Source: Alteromonadales bacterium alter-6D02
Lineage (GTDB): Bacteria; Pseudomonadota; Gammaproteobacteria; Enterobacterales; Psychrobiaceae
Length of the DNA stretch: 64,000 nucleotides
NCBI GenBank assembly: GCA_002835545.1
Contig: PIZK01000022.1
Location: 1 to 64,000, forward strand
Direction of reading: 5' to 3'
The notes beneath the pieces are model-generated. The model did not search any database. It had not been told where the DNA came from and saw only the letters and a list, made by a program, of their open reading frames with translations. Within the stretch, counting starts at the first letter, position 1, and each line of letters starts with the position of its first letter. The translations under genes were made by a program, and so were the position numbers. Shown one piece after another: positions 35,178-44,563 of this stretch.

Positions 35178-36017
35178 ATGGATCTATCAATTACGGCTTA
35201 CCTCTCAAACTTAACATTCATTGTCATGTTCCTTGTGGTGATTTTTGCTGCTAAGTGGCTATATAACTTAACCACAAGCTATAACACGTTTGAGCAAATA
35301 ACCGAGCATAAAAACTTAGCACTCTCGACCTCGATTATGGGTTTTGTTAGTGCTAATACGATTATTTATGTATCAATGCTCATTGGTCCAAGTCATGGCT
35401 TAAAAGCTGATGTGTTCAATGTTGGCATGTATACGTTATTAGGGATGGGACTGTTATTAGTCTCACGCTTTATCAATGATAAGGTCTTGCTACATTCTTT
35501 TTGTAATAGTAATCAACTGATTGAAAAGCAAAATATGTCAGTGGGTTTAGCACAAGCGGCCAGCTACATTACTTCCGGTTTAATTATTGGTGGTGCATTA
35601 ATGGGCGAAGGTAGCTTTATTTCTGCATTAGCTTTTTATGCCTTAGGTCAAGTCCTGTTGATTGTATTCACCAAGTTCTACGATATCTTCACTAAGTTCA
35701 AATTATTAACCGAGCTTGAAAAAAATAATATTGCAGCAGCAACGAGTTTTTCAGCAACGGTTATCGCGATTGGTATAATTTTACTGCATGCCTTAGCCGG
35801 CGAGTTTGTCTCTTGGCAATCAAGCTTAACGTTATTCTTCATTGATGCGTTAATTGCATTTGCTGCATTACCGCTTGTGCGTATTTTAATTGATAAGCTA
35901 TTGTTCCCTTCAATTAATATTGATAACGCCATTGAGCAAGAACAAAATATTGCGGTGGCGTTGTTAGAAGGTGCCATCGCTATTAGTGTCGCGCTAGTTA
36001 TCTTCTTTGCTCTTTAA
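35178..36017 (+). CDS. DUF350 (YjfL-type) membrane protein
   Basis: This is a 279-residue integral membrane protein with eight predicted helices in two DUF350 repeats of four helices each (about 5-130 and 145-278); each repeat has an acidic-Asn or Glu-rich start. DUF350 genes recur next to membrane-bound spermidine-synthase-like genes and PspA-type genes, but no activity is known. First gene of a three-gene operon; the next gene follows after 11 bp. Confidence 0.85.
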   Translation: MDLSITAYLSNLTFIVMFLVVIFAAKWLYNLTTSYNTFEQITEHKNLALSTSIMGFVSANTIIYVSMLIGPSHGLKADVFNVGMYTLLGMGLLLVSRFINDKVLLHSFCNSNQLIEKQNMSVGLAQAASYITSGLIIGGALMGEGSFISALAFYALGQVLLIVFTKFYDIFTKFKLLTELEKNNIAAATSFSATVIAIGIILLHALAGEFVSWQSSLTLFFIDALIAFAALPLVRILIDKLLFPSINIDNAIEQEQNIAVALLEGAIAISVALVIFFAL

Positions 36018-36028
36018 AGGATGTTGTG

Positions 36029-36847
36029 ATGAGCACATTGAAGTTATTTATTATTGCGGCAATTACCTTTGTATCGACGCTGTTTGCTCAAGGTTATATC
36101 GAAAGTGCGACCGAGCTCCGTGCCTATCAAGGGAGTCGTGACTTTGCCAATTTAGAGAAGCCTTATCAATTTAAAGTGCCTAAAGATGGTCAAATGATGC
36201 GCTTTGAAATTAGAGGCACTATGCCGCTCAATGACTGGAAAGCGATGGAGTTATCTGTATTTGATGGCCAAGGTAAATACTTATTTACCTATCAAGATGA
36301 CTTATGGGCTGAAAGTGGTTATGACTCAGATGGCTATTGGACTGAATATAAAAGAAAAGCATCTTTAGAACAGCGTTTTCCAAAACAAGGGACTTATTCA
36401 ATCTTATTAAGCGACTCTGCTAGCACTCACAAAAGTACTGCAGGGCATACCTATACCATTCGTGCGGTGCCGATCCGTGGTGATGGTAGCGTACTAACCT
36501 CAATTAAATGGATCTCTGGCATTATTGCTGCGTTGAGTTTATTTCTTCTCTTTTTTATATTGGATCGAAAAAATGAGAAGAAAAAAAGCAAGTTATATAA
36601 CATGAATCACCGTCGTATTAAGCAAGAGAAACCAAACAAAAGCTATAAAGGGTTAGTCATATTAATCCTAATTTTTTATGTTCCTCTGACTGCTGCTTCT
36701 TTAATCGCCCTACAGGATGATGACGATGATATTGATTGGGTTTCAGTGTCATATCGTAGCCCTCACATTGTAGTTGATCGTGACATGAGACAGCAGAGTA
36801 TGAGTGGATCGTATTTCAGGACAGGTGGCTCTCGAGGCGGCAAGTAG
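36029..36847 (+). CDS. Unknown two-helix protein of the DUF350-SpeE operon
   Basis: The ATG at 36029 has AAAGG eight bases upstream and gives 272 residues. The N-terminus is a signal sequence or anchor (LKLFIIAAITFVSTLFAQG). An extracytoplasmic beta-sandwich-like domain (about 25-150) contains ELRAYQGSRDFANLEKPY and the tail GTYSILLSDSAS. Two helices follow (about 160-180 and 210-230) with a basic stretch between and a C-terminus rich in Gly, Ser and Arg. I recognise no named family. It ends one base before the spermidine synthase start, so the three genes are tightly linked. Confidence 0.7.
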   Translation: MSTLKLFIIAAITFVSTLFAQGYIESATELRAYQGSRDFANLEKPYQFKVPKDGQMMRFEIRGTMPLNDWKAMELSVFDGQGKYLFTYQDDLWAESGYDSDGYWTEYKRKASLEQRFPKQGTYSILLSDSASTHKSTAGHTYTIRAVPIRGDGSVLTSIKWISGIIAALSLFLLFFILDRKNEKKKSKLYNMNHRRIKQEKPNKSYKGLVILILIFYVPLTAASLIALQDDDDDIDWVSVSYRSPHIVVDRDMRQQSMSGSYFRTGGSRGGK

Positions 36848-38377
36848 ATGGTTCGTGAAAGTCATATCCTGCTTTTTAGTATCTTAATTGCAGGGTTTTG
36901 TTCGATTGTCTATGAGCTATTAATCGCGACAACGGGCTCGTATTTCTTGGGTGATAGTATCACCCAGTTCTCATTGACGATTGGTATCTATATGGCCTTT
37001 ATGGGCGTGGGTTCTTATTGCTCTCGTTGGGTCAGTGATAAAACGTTACTTGAGTCATTTATTGGTTTTGAGTTGCTACTGGCCTTAATTGGCGGTAGTT
37101 GTGTGCCGTTATTATACTATGCCTATGCGATCGAGTTACCATTACAACTGGTCTCTGCAATCTTAACTGCGGCAATCGGTGTGCTCATTGGGCTAGAGAT
37201 TCCATTACTTAGCCGATTGATGGAAAAGCACTATACCTTAAAAGCGAACTTGGCCAATGTGCTGTCTGTTGACTATTTTGGCGCGTTGATCGCTACTTTA
37301 GTCTTTCCATTTATATTGCTACCGTGGCTTGGTGTTTTTAAAACGTCATTGGCGTTCGGTTTAGTTAATCTTAGTATTGCTCTGTCGTTATTATGGTACT
37401 TCTTTCCTCAAATTAGTTTATCTCGTAGACAGTGGCTACGTGCTGCTTTGATTGGTGTGTTTATTTTATTAGTTGGTTTAATGGTGTTTAGTAAGCTCCT
37501 TAACGAAAAATGGAATGAGGCAGTTTATGAAGATCAAGTGATACACTCTGAGCAGTCGCAATATCAACAGTTGGTTTTAACACGGTATAAAGATGATATT
37601 CGGTTGTATTTAAATGGTGGATTACAATTCTCCAGTATCGATGAATATCGTTATCATGAATCACTCGTTCATCCAGCAATGGCGCGATTAAAACATGCCA
37701 AATCGGTGTTAATACTGGGGGGCGGAGATGGTTTAGCGGTGCGCGAACTTTTAAAGTACCCTCAACTGAAATCAATCACGGTTGTTGACTTAGATCCTGC
37801 CGTGGCAAAATTGGCGAAAACCAATCATTACTTAACGACGTTAAATCAAGAGGCGTTGAGCCACCCAAAAGTTAGGGTACTGCATCAAGACGGATTTGTG
37901 TTTTTAGCGGATAATCAGGCACTGCAAGAGAGTCAAACTTTTGATCTTGTATTGGTTGATTTACCCGACCCAAAAACAATTAGCCTAGCACGGCTTTATA
38001 GTAAGCAGTTTTACCATTCGGTACGTCGTAATATGGCCCCAGGCGCTATTTTAGTGACTCAGGCAACTAGCCCCTTCTTTGCTGGTAAAGCGTTTTGGTC
38101 GATTCATAATACGATTGCAGATGTCGGGTTTGCTCAAGTGATGCCTTATCACGTAAACATTCCCTCTTTTGGTGAGTGGGGGTTTGTAATGGCGTGTCAT
38201 ATTCAATGTCAAACGCAGTTACAACCAACGCCTGAAACACGCTTTTATTCCGCTAAAATGGAACAGTCAATGCGCATATTTCCAAAGGATATGGTGGTTA
38301 AAGATAGCTTAGTTAGTACGTTGGATAAGCCTAATGTGTTGTATTATTACCTTGATGGCTGGAAGTACTGGAATTAG
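36848..38377 (+). CDS. Membrane-fused spermidine-synthase-like protein
   Basis: This is a 509-residue protein. Seven or so helices occupy residues 1-215; a cytosolic spermidine synthase domain follows (about 225-500) with SAM-site VLILGGGDGLAVRELLKY, TVVDLDPAVAKLA and the catalytic-loop region FDLVLVDLPDPKTISLARLYS. Membrane-fused SpeE-like proteins of this kind transfer aminopropyl groups in some bacteria, but many lack tests. It starts on the base after the previous gene's stop. No SpeD gene is seen in the window. A strong terminator follows. Confidence 0.85.
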   Translation: MVRESHILLFSILIAGFCSIVYELLIATTGSYFLGDSITQFSLTIGIYMAFMGVGSYCSRWVSDKTLLESFIGFELLLALIGGSCVPLLYYAYAIELPLQLVSAILTAAIGVLIGLEIPLLSRLMEKHYTLKANLANVLSVDYFGALIATLVFPFILLPWLGVFKTSLAFGLVNLSIALSLLWYFFPQISLSRRQWLRAALIGVFILLVGLMVFSKLLNEKWNEAVYEDQVIHSEQSQYQQLVLTRYKDDIRLYLNGGLQFSSIDEYRYHESLVHPAMARLKHAKSVLILGGGDGLAVRELLKYPQLKSITVVDLDPAVAKLAKTNHYLTTLNQEALSHPKVRVLHQDGFVFLADNQALQESQTFDLVLVDLPDPKTISLARLYSKQFYHSVRRNMAPGAILVTQATSPFFAGKAFWSIHNTIADVGFAQVMPYHVNIPSFGEWGFVMACHIQCQTQLQPTPETRFYSAKMEQSMRIFPKDMVVKDSLVSTLDKPNVLYYYLDGWKYWN

Positions 38378-38476
38378 TCGTTTATTGAAAAGTCAGTTAT
38401 TACTGGAAGCAAAAAAAAGGTGATGAATGCGTTAACTGTTGTAACTAGTCGATGGCTGCTTTAAAGGACAAATAGC

Positions 38477-38510
38477 AAGGCTTAGGGGATATATGCCCCT
38501 AAGCCTTTTT
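38477..38510. terminator. Bidirectional intrinsic terminator
   Basis: AAGGCTTAGGGG and CCCCTAAGCCTT form a perfect 12-bp stem around ATATATG, followed by a T-tract. It lies between the spermidine synthase operon and the convergent ABC permease gene. Confidence 0.85.
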
Positions 38511-38527
38511 GTTAGCAAGTTAGAAGT

Positions 38528-40927
38528 TTACTCATAACGTAATGTTAATGATGGTCGGGTGCTAGCTGCTTTAAACGCGAGACTAGCAACGGTTAACCAA
38601 GTGATGCTTGCCACAATAATAGCTGCTACAGCATAGACCCAGATAGCTTGTCCAATACGGTCATTAAAGTTAGCCAGCCAATCGGTGATTAACCAGAACG
38701 TGATTGGATAAGCGATGGCTACACTAATTGCAATCAGGATTAGAAACTCTTTTGCCAGTAGATTAACGATACTGACACGCGATGCGCCAAGTACTTTACG
38801 AACAGCCACTTCTTTTTGGCGGCGCAGCACTGAAAATGATGCCAAGCCAAAGGTGCCTAGACAAGTCAGAAAAATCGCTAATAACGTAAAGATCATTACC
38901 ACACTAACCATGCGTTGATCATCTTTGTAAATCGCTTGATAGTTAGTTGCAACAGAAGTAATTTCTGGCTCAACCATTTTGAGTTGTTGCTGTAATATGG
39001 TTGATATTTGTTGTTTTATCAGCCCTGTGTTGACGTTATCTTCTAGGTTCACAACGAGGCGTCCAAAGGTACTCCAAGAGTAACCACAGATATAAATAAT
39101 GGGTGTACTTGATGTACGGGCTGAACCAATTTTAATATCTTCAATCACGCCAACAATTTTTAAGTTAATGCTGTCGGTGAAACGCCATGTTTGGTTAATC
39201 GCATCTTGTGGGTTAGCAAACCCAGCTTGCTTGGCTAGTGAGCGAGTAACAATAGCTGACGCTGTCGCCAAGCCTTGCTCTGATGGCTTATACCAATCCG
39301 CCTGAAATGCTGGCTCAAAATCACGGCCCGCCAGCAAGTCCAGCCCTTGATTTTTAACAATGTCAAAACCTGAGCCAATAAAAGGGACAATAGCGCCATC
39401 ATTATTATTTGGCCAGAATAAACGGGTTGATGCTTGAGTGGTTAAGGTGAGTGCTGAGTCAGAAATTGACACCCCTTTAACCCCTTCAATACGTGAAACA
39501 GATGATAATAGCGCAGTATTTTGAGTATAAAATAAGTCATTTCTATCAATACCTGCAACATCAAGGCGGTGTTCTTTTTGATAACCGACAGGCAGTGTGC
39601 TTAAAAAGTTGAGCTGTTGTTGCAACATCACGGCGCCAATAATTAAGGCAATTGAAAGTGCGGCTTGTAATATCAACAGGCACTTTCGTACCATCACTGC
39701 TGTTTTACCGCGTTGCAGATCACCACTTAACACACGCTTAGCGCTAAATGATGAAATAAATAAGGCAGGATAAAGGCCAGATAGTATACCCACTAGCAGA
39801 GTCATCACTACAATGGCAGCACCTTCAATTGATAGGTAATTTAGGGCTAATGAACGTTCCACTAGCTGGTTAAACCATGGCAGTGCTGCCTCGACCATTA
39901 CACAGGCTAAAATGGCTGACAGCACGGTAATTAATGTTGATTCTAATAGGAATTGACTGATTAATTGAGACTTACTCGCGCCAAGCGCTTTGCGAACACC
40001 CACCTCTCGTGCGCGGCGGCTTGCTTGCGCAGTACTCATATTAATGAAATTAAAACTAGCGACAAAAATAAGCAGCAAACTTAAGGCGATACAGATTTGT
40101 ACGGTAGTGTTAGACCCATTAGTTTTAAGTTCGAAGCGCGACTGGCTAAATAAGTGGATATCAGTTAATGCCAGTAAAGAAAACTTCACCAGTACATCGT
40201 TACTATTGATTAATTGCGTAACTGTTTTGTTTATCTGCTCCGTTAACACGTTGATATCAGCTTGTGGTGTAAGCTTTAAGTAGGCAAAGCTATCGTTGAT
40301 GATAATGCGTGGTTCACCTAGTTGGCTTTGATGGATACCGGTAAAACTATGGCCATCAAAATGGGTATTTTGGGGTAAGTCACGAATAACGGCAGCAACA
40401 GTCCATTGACCTTCATTGCTGCGCAGTGTTTGCCCCACAGTCCTTACACTACCAAACAAGCGCAGTGATTCCCTTGCTGTTAGAGCTAACATGCCGGGTT
40501 GAGTTAATGCTTGAGTGAAATCCCCACTTAAAATTTCTAAGTTGATAAATTGCTGAACGTTAGGGCTTACCGCATATAAGTTCTCAAGTTTGAACGCTTT
40601 ATTATCGATAAAAACTTTATTATCAATACGCTGTGATGCATTGATTAAAGTAAGCACCTCTTCAACACCTGCGATGTCTTCAATGCTAGAAATGGCCGCT
40701 CGGCTGATAATTGGCGCACTTTGGTCAAGGCTGACAAAGAACTGCTCAATGCGATGAACACGCTCTGCATCTGGCTGAAATTTGTCATACGATAGCTCAT
40801 ATTTTGCAAATAGTGCCACGAGAATAGCCGCCGCTAAACCAATGCTTAAACCAAATAGGTTAAGCGCAAAGTGCTGTTTGTGGTTCTTGAATGCTCTAAA
40901 AGCAGTAATAAAATAATTACCTAACAT
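38528..40927 (-). CDS. MacB/FtsX-type ABC transporter permease
   Basis: The protein is about 799 residues, starting at the ATG at 40927; a TTG nine bases earlier overlaps the ATPase gene. It has two FtsX domains: a helix at about 20-40, a periplasmic MacB-PCD domain with DLPQNTHFDGHSF, helices at about 285-400 with ARREVGVRKALGASK, a second periplasmic domain, and the last helices with RRQKEVAVRKVLGASR. These permeases drive tripartite efflux with an adaptor and ATPase, both encoded upstream. The substrate is unknown. The operon is linked to a sigma-54 system. Confidence 0.88.
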   Translation of the reverse strand: MLGNYFITAFRAFKNHKQHFALNLFGLSIGLAAAILVALFAKYELSYDKFQPDAERVHRIEQFFVSLDQSAPIISRAAISSIEDIAGVEEVLTLINASQRIDNKVFIDNKAFKLENLYAVSPNVQQFINLEILSGDFTQALTQPGMLALTARESLRLFGSVRTVGQTLRSNEGQWTVAAVIRDLPQNTHFDGHSFTGIHQSQLGEPRIIINDSFAYLKLTPQADINVLTEQINKTVTQLINSNDVLVKFSLLALTDIHLFSQSRFELKTNGSNTTVQICIALSLLLIFVASFNFINMSTAQASRRAREVGVRKALGASKSQLISQFLLESTLITVLSAILACVMVEAALPWFNQLVERSLALNYLSIEGAAIVVMTLLVGILSGLYPALFISSFSAKRVLSGDLQRGKTAVMVRKCLLILQAALSIALIIGAVMLQQQLNFLSTLPVGYQKEHRLDVAGIDRNDLFYTQNTALLSSVSRIEGVKGVSISDSALTLTTQASTRLFWPNNNDGAIVPFIGSGFDIVKNQGLDLLAGRDFEPAFQADWYKPSEQGLATASAIVTRSLAKQAGFANPQDAINQTWRFTDSINLKIVGVIEDIKIGSARTSSTPIIYICGYSWSTFGRLVVNLEDNVNTGLIKQQISTILQQQLKMVEPEITSVATNYQAIYKDDQRMVSVVMIFTLLAIFLTCLGTFGLASFSVLRRQKEVAVRKVLGASRVSIVNLLAKEFLILIAISVAIAYPITFWLITDWLANFNDRIGQAIWVYAVAAIIVASITWLTVASLAFKAASTRPSLTLRYE

Positions 40928-40928
40928 C

Positions 40929-41630
40929 TTATGCAACCTTGTTATTTTGTTGGACAGTATTAGCTTTATCGACCATTATTTGGCCATCCAGCAAACGTAC
41001 TAGACGATCGGCATAAGCACCTTCTTTTTCAGAGTGAGTCACCATAATAACGGTAGTGCCCTCGTGATTTAACTCTCTGAGCATGGTCATTACTTCCTCA
41101 CCATTTTTCGAATCAAGGTTGCCCGTTGGTTCATCAGCAAGGATAAGTTTTGGGTTAATCACTAAAGCTCGCGCTACAGCTACACGTTGTTGTTGTCCGC
41201 CCGAAAGCTGTTGTGGTAAATGATCGGCGCGGTGATCAATAGCAACGCGTTTTAAAATCTCTGAAACCCGTGCTTTACGCTGTTCTTTTGAAATGTTTTG
41301 GTATTGCAGTGGCAGTTCAACATTTTCGGCCACGGTTAATTCATCAATTAGGTTGAAGCTTTGAAAAATGAAACCAATCGACTCTTTACGTAACTGTGCT
41401 AATTGTTTTTCACTGTAGTTTGCGATGTCGGTGCCTGCAAAATCAAAGCTGCCACTACTCGGCGAGTCCAACATACCTAAAATTGAAAGTAGGGTTGACT
41501 TGCCACAGCCTGACGGCCCCATGATGGCGAGGAATTCGCCTTGCTCAACGGTTAAGTTAATTGCATTTAGAGCCGTTGTTTCGACGTCTTGAGTTAAAAA
41601 AACGCGATGTAAGTTAGTCAGTTTAATCAT
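40929..41630 (-). CDS. MacB/LolD-like ABC transporter ATP-binding protein
   Basis: Start at 41630 behind AAGGAT gives a 233-residue ATPase. The Walker A is [12 protein letters not shown], signature [15 protein letters not shown], Walker [14 protein letters not shown], and switch [11 protein letters not shown]. This is the type that pairs with FtsX permeases. It stands between the adaptor and permease genes and drives the transporter. Confidence 0.93.
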   Translation of the reverse strand: MIKLTNLHRVFLTQDVETTALNAINLTVEQGEFLAIMGPSGCGKSTLLSILGMLDSPSSGSFDFAGTDIANYSEKQLAQLRKESIGFIFQSFNLIDELTVAENVELPLQYQNISKEQRKARVSEILKRVAIDHRADHLPQQLSGGQQQRVAVARALVINPKLILADEPTGNLDSKNGEEVMTMLRELNHEGTTVIMVTHSEKEGAYADRLVRLLDGQIMVDKANTVQQNNKVA

Positions 41631-41649
41631 TATTATTATCCTTAAAAAA

Positions 41650-42912
41650 TTAGTGTAAATTAAGTTGCTGGGCTTTATCAAAATTGGCATAGCCAGAGGT
41701 GATCACCTTATCGCCCGTTGATAATCCCGCGAGTACTTCAAAATAGTGTTGATTTTTTCGCCCCAAGCGAACATCACGGCGAGTTGCAGTGGTTTCACCT
41801 TCAGCGATTACGTAGACCCAATGGCCGCCAGTGCTTGAAAAGAATGCGCCGCGGTTGAGTAATAGGGCGTTATTAGTATTGCTGCCGAGCATCAGCTCTA
41901 AGTTGATGCTTTGACCACGCTTAATCGCTTCGATGTTGGTTGGTAAGTTAATTTCGATTTTAAATTGAGATTGTTTTACTCGGCTGTCAATTTTAGTCAC
42001 GGTGGCGGTGATGATCTCACCACCAAATGACACCATCGCACTCATGCCTCGTTGTACTTGATTTAGGTAGAACTCATCTAATTTAACCACTAGTTTATAT
42101 TCATTGGGAATATCGATTTGGCCAAGGCGTGATCCACGATTTTTAGACTCCCCAATTTCAACATCAAGCTCGCTTAAATAACCCGCAACAGGTGCTTTTA
42201 TTAATAGATTATCTAAATTATTACGAGCAAACTGTAAGTTGTTATTAAGCATTTTTGCGCTGTCTGCAAGCTGGGCTACTTGTACTTTACGGATGCTATT
42301 TTCTTGCTGTTGACGCTCTAAGGTCAGCTCTTTTCTCGCTTTATAATAGGTAAGATCTTGTTGGGTTTGTTCCAGCGTGTCTTTAGCTAGAACGCCTTGA
42401 TTAACCAATGTTTGAGACTGCTTTAGACGACGCTCTAGGTGCGTTATTTTTAAATCAATTTCTAGCAGATCACGACGTAAATTTAAGCGGTTAGTTTCCA
42501 TGTTCATTTGTGTATTGCGTAAGAAGTTTAATTGCTCGGTTACTTGTGCTTCACGGCTCATGACATCGAGTTGTAAGCTGGTATTACTTAAACGCACTAA
42601 CGGTTGCCCTTGCTCAACATACTCGCCTTGCTCGACAAGCCGTTCTTCTACTTGACCGCCAGCGATAGTATCAAGGTAAATGCTTGTTTTTGGTACAACT
42701 TGGCCACGTAAACTTAATGCATCCTTAAACGCGCCCTGAGTTACGGTACTGACAGTTAGGCTAGTTAGCTCAATATTCTGACTACGACCAGTTCCCGTTG
42801 GCTGACTAAAACCATAACCATAAGTGGCGGCAATTAATCCTAACGATAGCCCTGCAATCACGAAGCGTTTAATGTGCTTGGCTTTACCTTGGTGTGTAAT
42901 TTTCTTATCCAT
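41650..42912 (-). CDS. HlyD/MFP periplasmic adaptor subunit
   Basis: The ATG at 42912 gives 420 residues. A longer frame to 43059 would run through the sigma-54 promoter and is rejected. A membrane anchor (about 16-33) is followed by a split lipoyl domain (GGQVEERLVEQGEYVEQGQPLVRLS), a long alpha-helical hairpin (about 110-210) and a beta-barrel domain with LVVKLDEFYLNQVQRGM. It links the FtsX permease to an outer-membrane channel not encoded here. Confidence 0.88.
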   Translation of the reverse strand: MDKKITHQGKAKHIKRFVIAGLSLGLIAATYGYGFSQPTGTGRSQNIELTSLTVSTVTQGAFKDALSLRGQVVPKTSIYLDTIAGGQVEERLVEQGEYVEQGQPLVRLSNTSLQLDVMSREAQVTEQLNFLRNTQMNMETNRLNLRRDLLEIDLKITHLERRLKQSQTLVNQGVLAKDTLEQTQQDLTYYKARKELTLERQQQENSIRKVQVAQLADSAKMLNNNLQFARNNLDNLLIKAPVAGYLSELDVEIGESKNRGSRLGQIDIPNEYKLVVKLDEFYLNQVQRGMSAMVSFGGEIITATVTKIDSRVKQSQFKIEINLPTNIEAIKRGQSINLELMLGSNTNNALLLNRGAFFSSTGGHWVYVIAEGETTATRRDVRLGRKNQHYFEVLAGLSTGDKVITSGYANFDKAQQLNLH

Positions 42913-42956
42913 GTTATAGGTCTGCTTTAAGGGTAATGAATTATATGATTCTATAT

Positions 42957-42972
42957 AACAAGTCTTGTGCCA
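42957..42972 (-). promoter_or_regulatory. Sigma-54 promoter of the efflux operon
   Basis: On the minus strand TGGCAC-AAGAC-TTGTT matches the -24/-12 consensus TGGCAC-N5-TTGCW closely. Transcription would start near 42945, about 30 bp before the adaptor ATG. The divergent NtrC-type regulator is the obvious activator. Confidence 0.85.
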
Positions 42973-43035
42973 TGTTTTATTTTTGTTTTTTTTCAGTGGT
43001 TTATTGTGTTTCTTGTATGGTTGTGACGTATTGGG

Positions 43036-43084
43036 TGTCCGCTTATAGAACAGTTTCAAACTTATCGGTGTCCGTTTATGGACA
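43036..43084. promoter_or_regulatory. Paired operator (UAS) for the NtrC-type regulator
   Basis: TGTCC-GTTTAT-GGACA (43069-43084) is a perfect inverted repeat, and TGTCC-GCTTATA-GAACA (43036-43052) is a second, imperfect copy 33 bp away. They lie about 65-110 bp upstream of the sigma-54 elements, the usual place for enhancer sites, and next to the start of the regulator gene, so they may also mediate autoregulation. Confidence 0.7.
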
Positions 43085-43138
43085 GTGTCAGGTCATCTGT
43101 TGTACGCTAGGCATATCTGAAAAAAGTAGTTATAAAAT

Positions 43139-44563
43139 ATGACCATAAAACAAGCGGGTTCTATTCTAATCGTTGATGACAATCCTGATATCCTGATTGC
43201 GGCGCGTTTATTACTCAAACAGCATTATCAATGTGTTAAAACGACCGATGATCCATTTAAGATCGAGTCGATCATTAATGAACAGAAAGCGGCTGAGCAA
43301 TCGGTTGATATTGTATTGCTCGATATGAACTTTAGCCAAGACGCGATTAGTGGTCAGGAAGGCTTTTATTGGTTAAAGAAAATTATTGAGCAAGATGCCA
43401 GCATTGTCGTGTTATTGATGACTGCTTATGGTGATATTCAAATTGCGGTGGATGCAATAAAAGCAGGAGCATCGGACTTTATTGCTAAACCTTGGCAAAA
43501 CGAGCAGTTGTTAGGTGCTGTCGCCGCGGCTTTCTCCCATGCTAAAGACAAACAACAAGTAGGTAAGCTAACTCGTCAAACCCAAGGCCTTACTCAAGCG
43601 CTAAGTGGTCAGCAGTTCGACTTTTTAGGGCAAAGTGAAGCGATGCAACAGGTATTTAGCTTGATTGAAAAGGCGGCTGTTACCGATGCTAACATATTAA
43701 TATGCGGTGAAAGTGGTACAGGTAAAGAGCTTGCCGCTCATGCCATTCATCAAGCCAGCTTACGTAATGATCAAGCATTTATTAGCTTGGATATGGGGGC
43801 AGTATCCAATAACTTGTTTGAAAGTGAGCTCTTTGGTCATAAGAAAGGGGCATTTACCGATGCGAAGAGCGATAGAATTGGACGCTTCGAGCTTGCTCAT
43901 CAGGGTAGTTTATTTCTCGATGAATTAGGCAACCTGCCGTTATCACAGCAAGTTAAGCTACTTGCTGCGTTGCAAAATAGGCAAATCTCACCGATTGGTT
44001 CGAGTCAAGTCATTGATATTGATATTCGCTTGATTTGTGCGACCAATGATAATTTGGCTCAGGCTGTTGCAGAAGGGCGTTTTCGTCAGGATTTACTCTA
44101 TCGAATCAATACCGTTGAAATTCGTTTACCACCATTACGTGAACGACAAGAAGATATTCCTTTATTAGTCAATTATTACCTTAATCACTTCGGCCAAAAA
44201 TATAAACGAGAGCTAACGGTGGCCCCAAGTGACCTGAATGCCTTATCTCGCTACTCGTGGCCGGGTAATGTTCGTGAACTTGCCCATGCAATTGAGCGTG
44301 CAGTCATTTTATCGGATAGCTCAGTGTTAGATATCAGCTCGGTGATTGGCAATGTGAGTAACACGCCTGCGACAGGTGACTTAGCAACAAACAGCGCTGA
44401 AAGTACAGTAGTTGATTACGATACCTTTGATCTGGAAGTGATTGAGCAGCGTACCGTTCGCGCGGCTTTAAAGCATTTCCAAGGCAATGTCAGTCATGCG
44501 GCGAAAGCCTTAGGGTTAACGCGTGGCGCGATGTATCGTCGTCTTGATAAGTATGGACTGTAA
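43139..44563 (+). CDS. Sigma-54-dependent response regulator (NtrC family)
   Basis: This is a 474-residue protein. The receiver domain (about 8-125) has the acidic pair in ILIVDDNPD, phosphoacceptor VLLDMNF, and LMTAYG and AKPW. An AAA+ domain (about 160-395) has Walker A CGESGTGKELAA, the L1 loop GAFTDA in place of GAFTGA, Walker B GSLFLDELGNL and the arginine-bearing RFRQDLLYRIN. The C-terminus is a Fis-type helix-turn-helix (GNVSHAAKALGLTRGAMYRRL). It likely activates the divergent efflux operon from the paired operator. The kinase gene overlaps its stop. Confidence 0.92.
   Translation: MTIKQAGSILIVDDNPDILIAARLLLKQHYQCVKTTDDPFKIESIINEQKAAEQSVDIVLLDMNFSQDAISGQEGFYWLKKIIEQDASIVVLLMTAYGDIQIAVDAIKAGASDFIAKPWQNEQLLGAVAAAFSHAKDKQQVGKLTRQTQGLTQALSGQQFDFLGQSEAMQQVFSLIEKAAVTDANILICGESGTGKELAAHAIHQASLRNDQAFISLDMGAVSNNLFESELFGHKKGAFTDAKSDRIGRFELAHQGSLFLDELGNLPLSQQVKLLAALQNRQISPIGSSQVIDIDIRLICATNDNLAQAVAEGRFRQDLLYRINTVEIRLPPLRERQEDIPLLVNYYLNHFGQKYKRELTVAPSDLNALSRYSWPGNVRELAHAIERAVILSDSSVLDISSVIGNVSNTPATGDLATNSAESTVVDYDTFDLEVIEQRTVRAALKHFQGNVSHAAKALGLTRGAMYRRLDKYGL

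Noticed and set aside
41650-43059. Longer adaptor protein starting at 43059
   Set aside because: The extra 49 residues would read through the sigma-54 promoter, and the shorter start gives a normal membrane anchor at the N-terminus.
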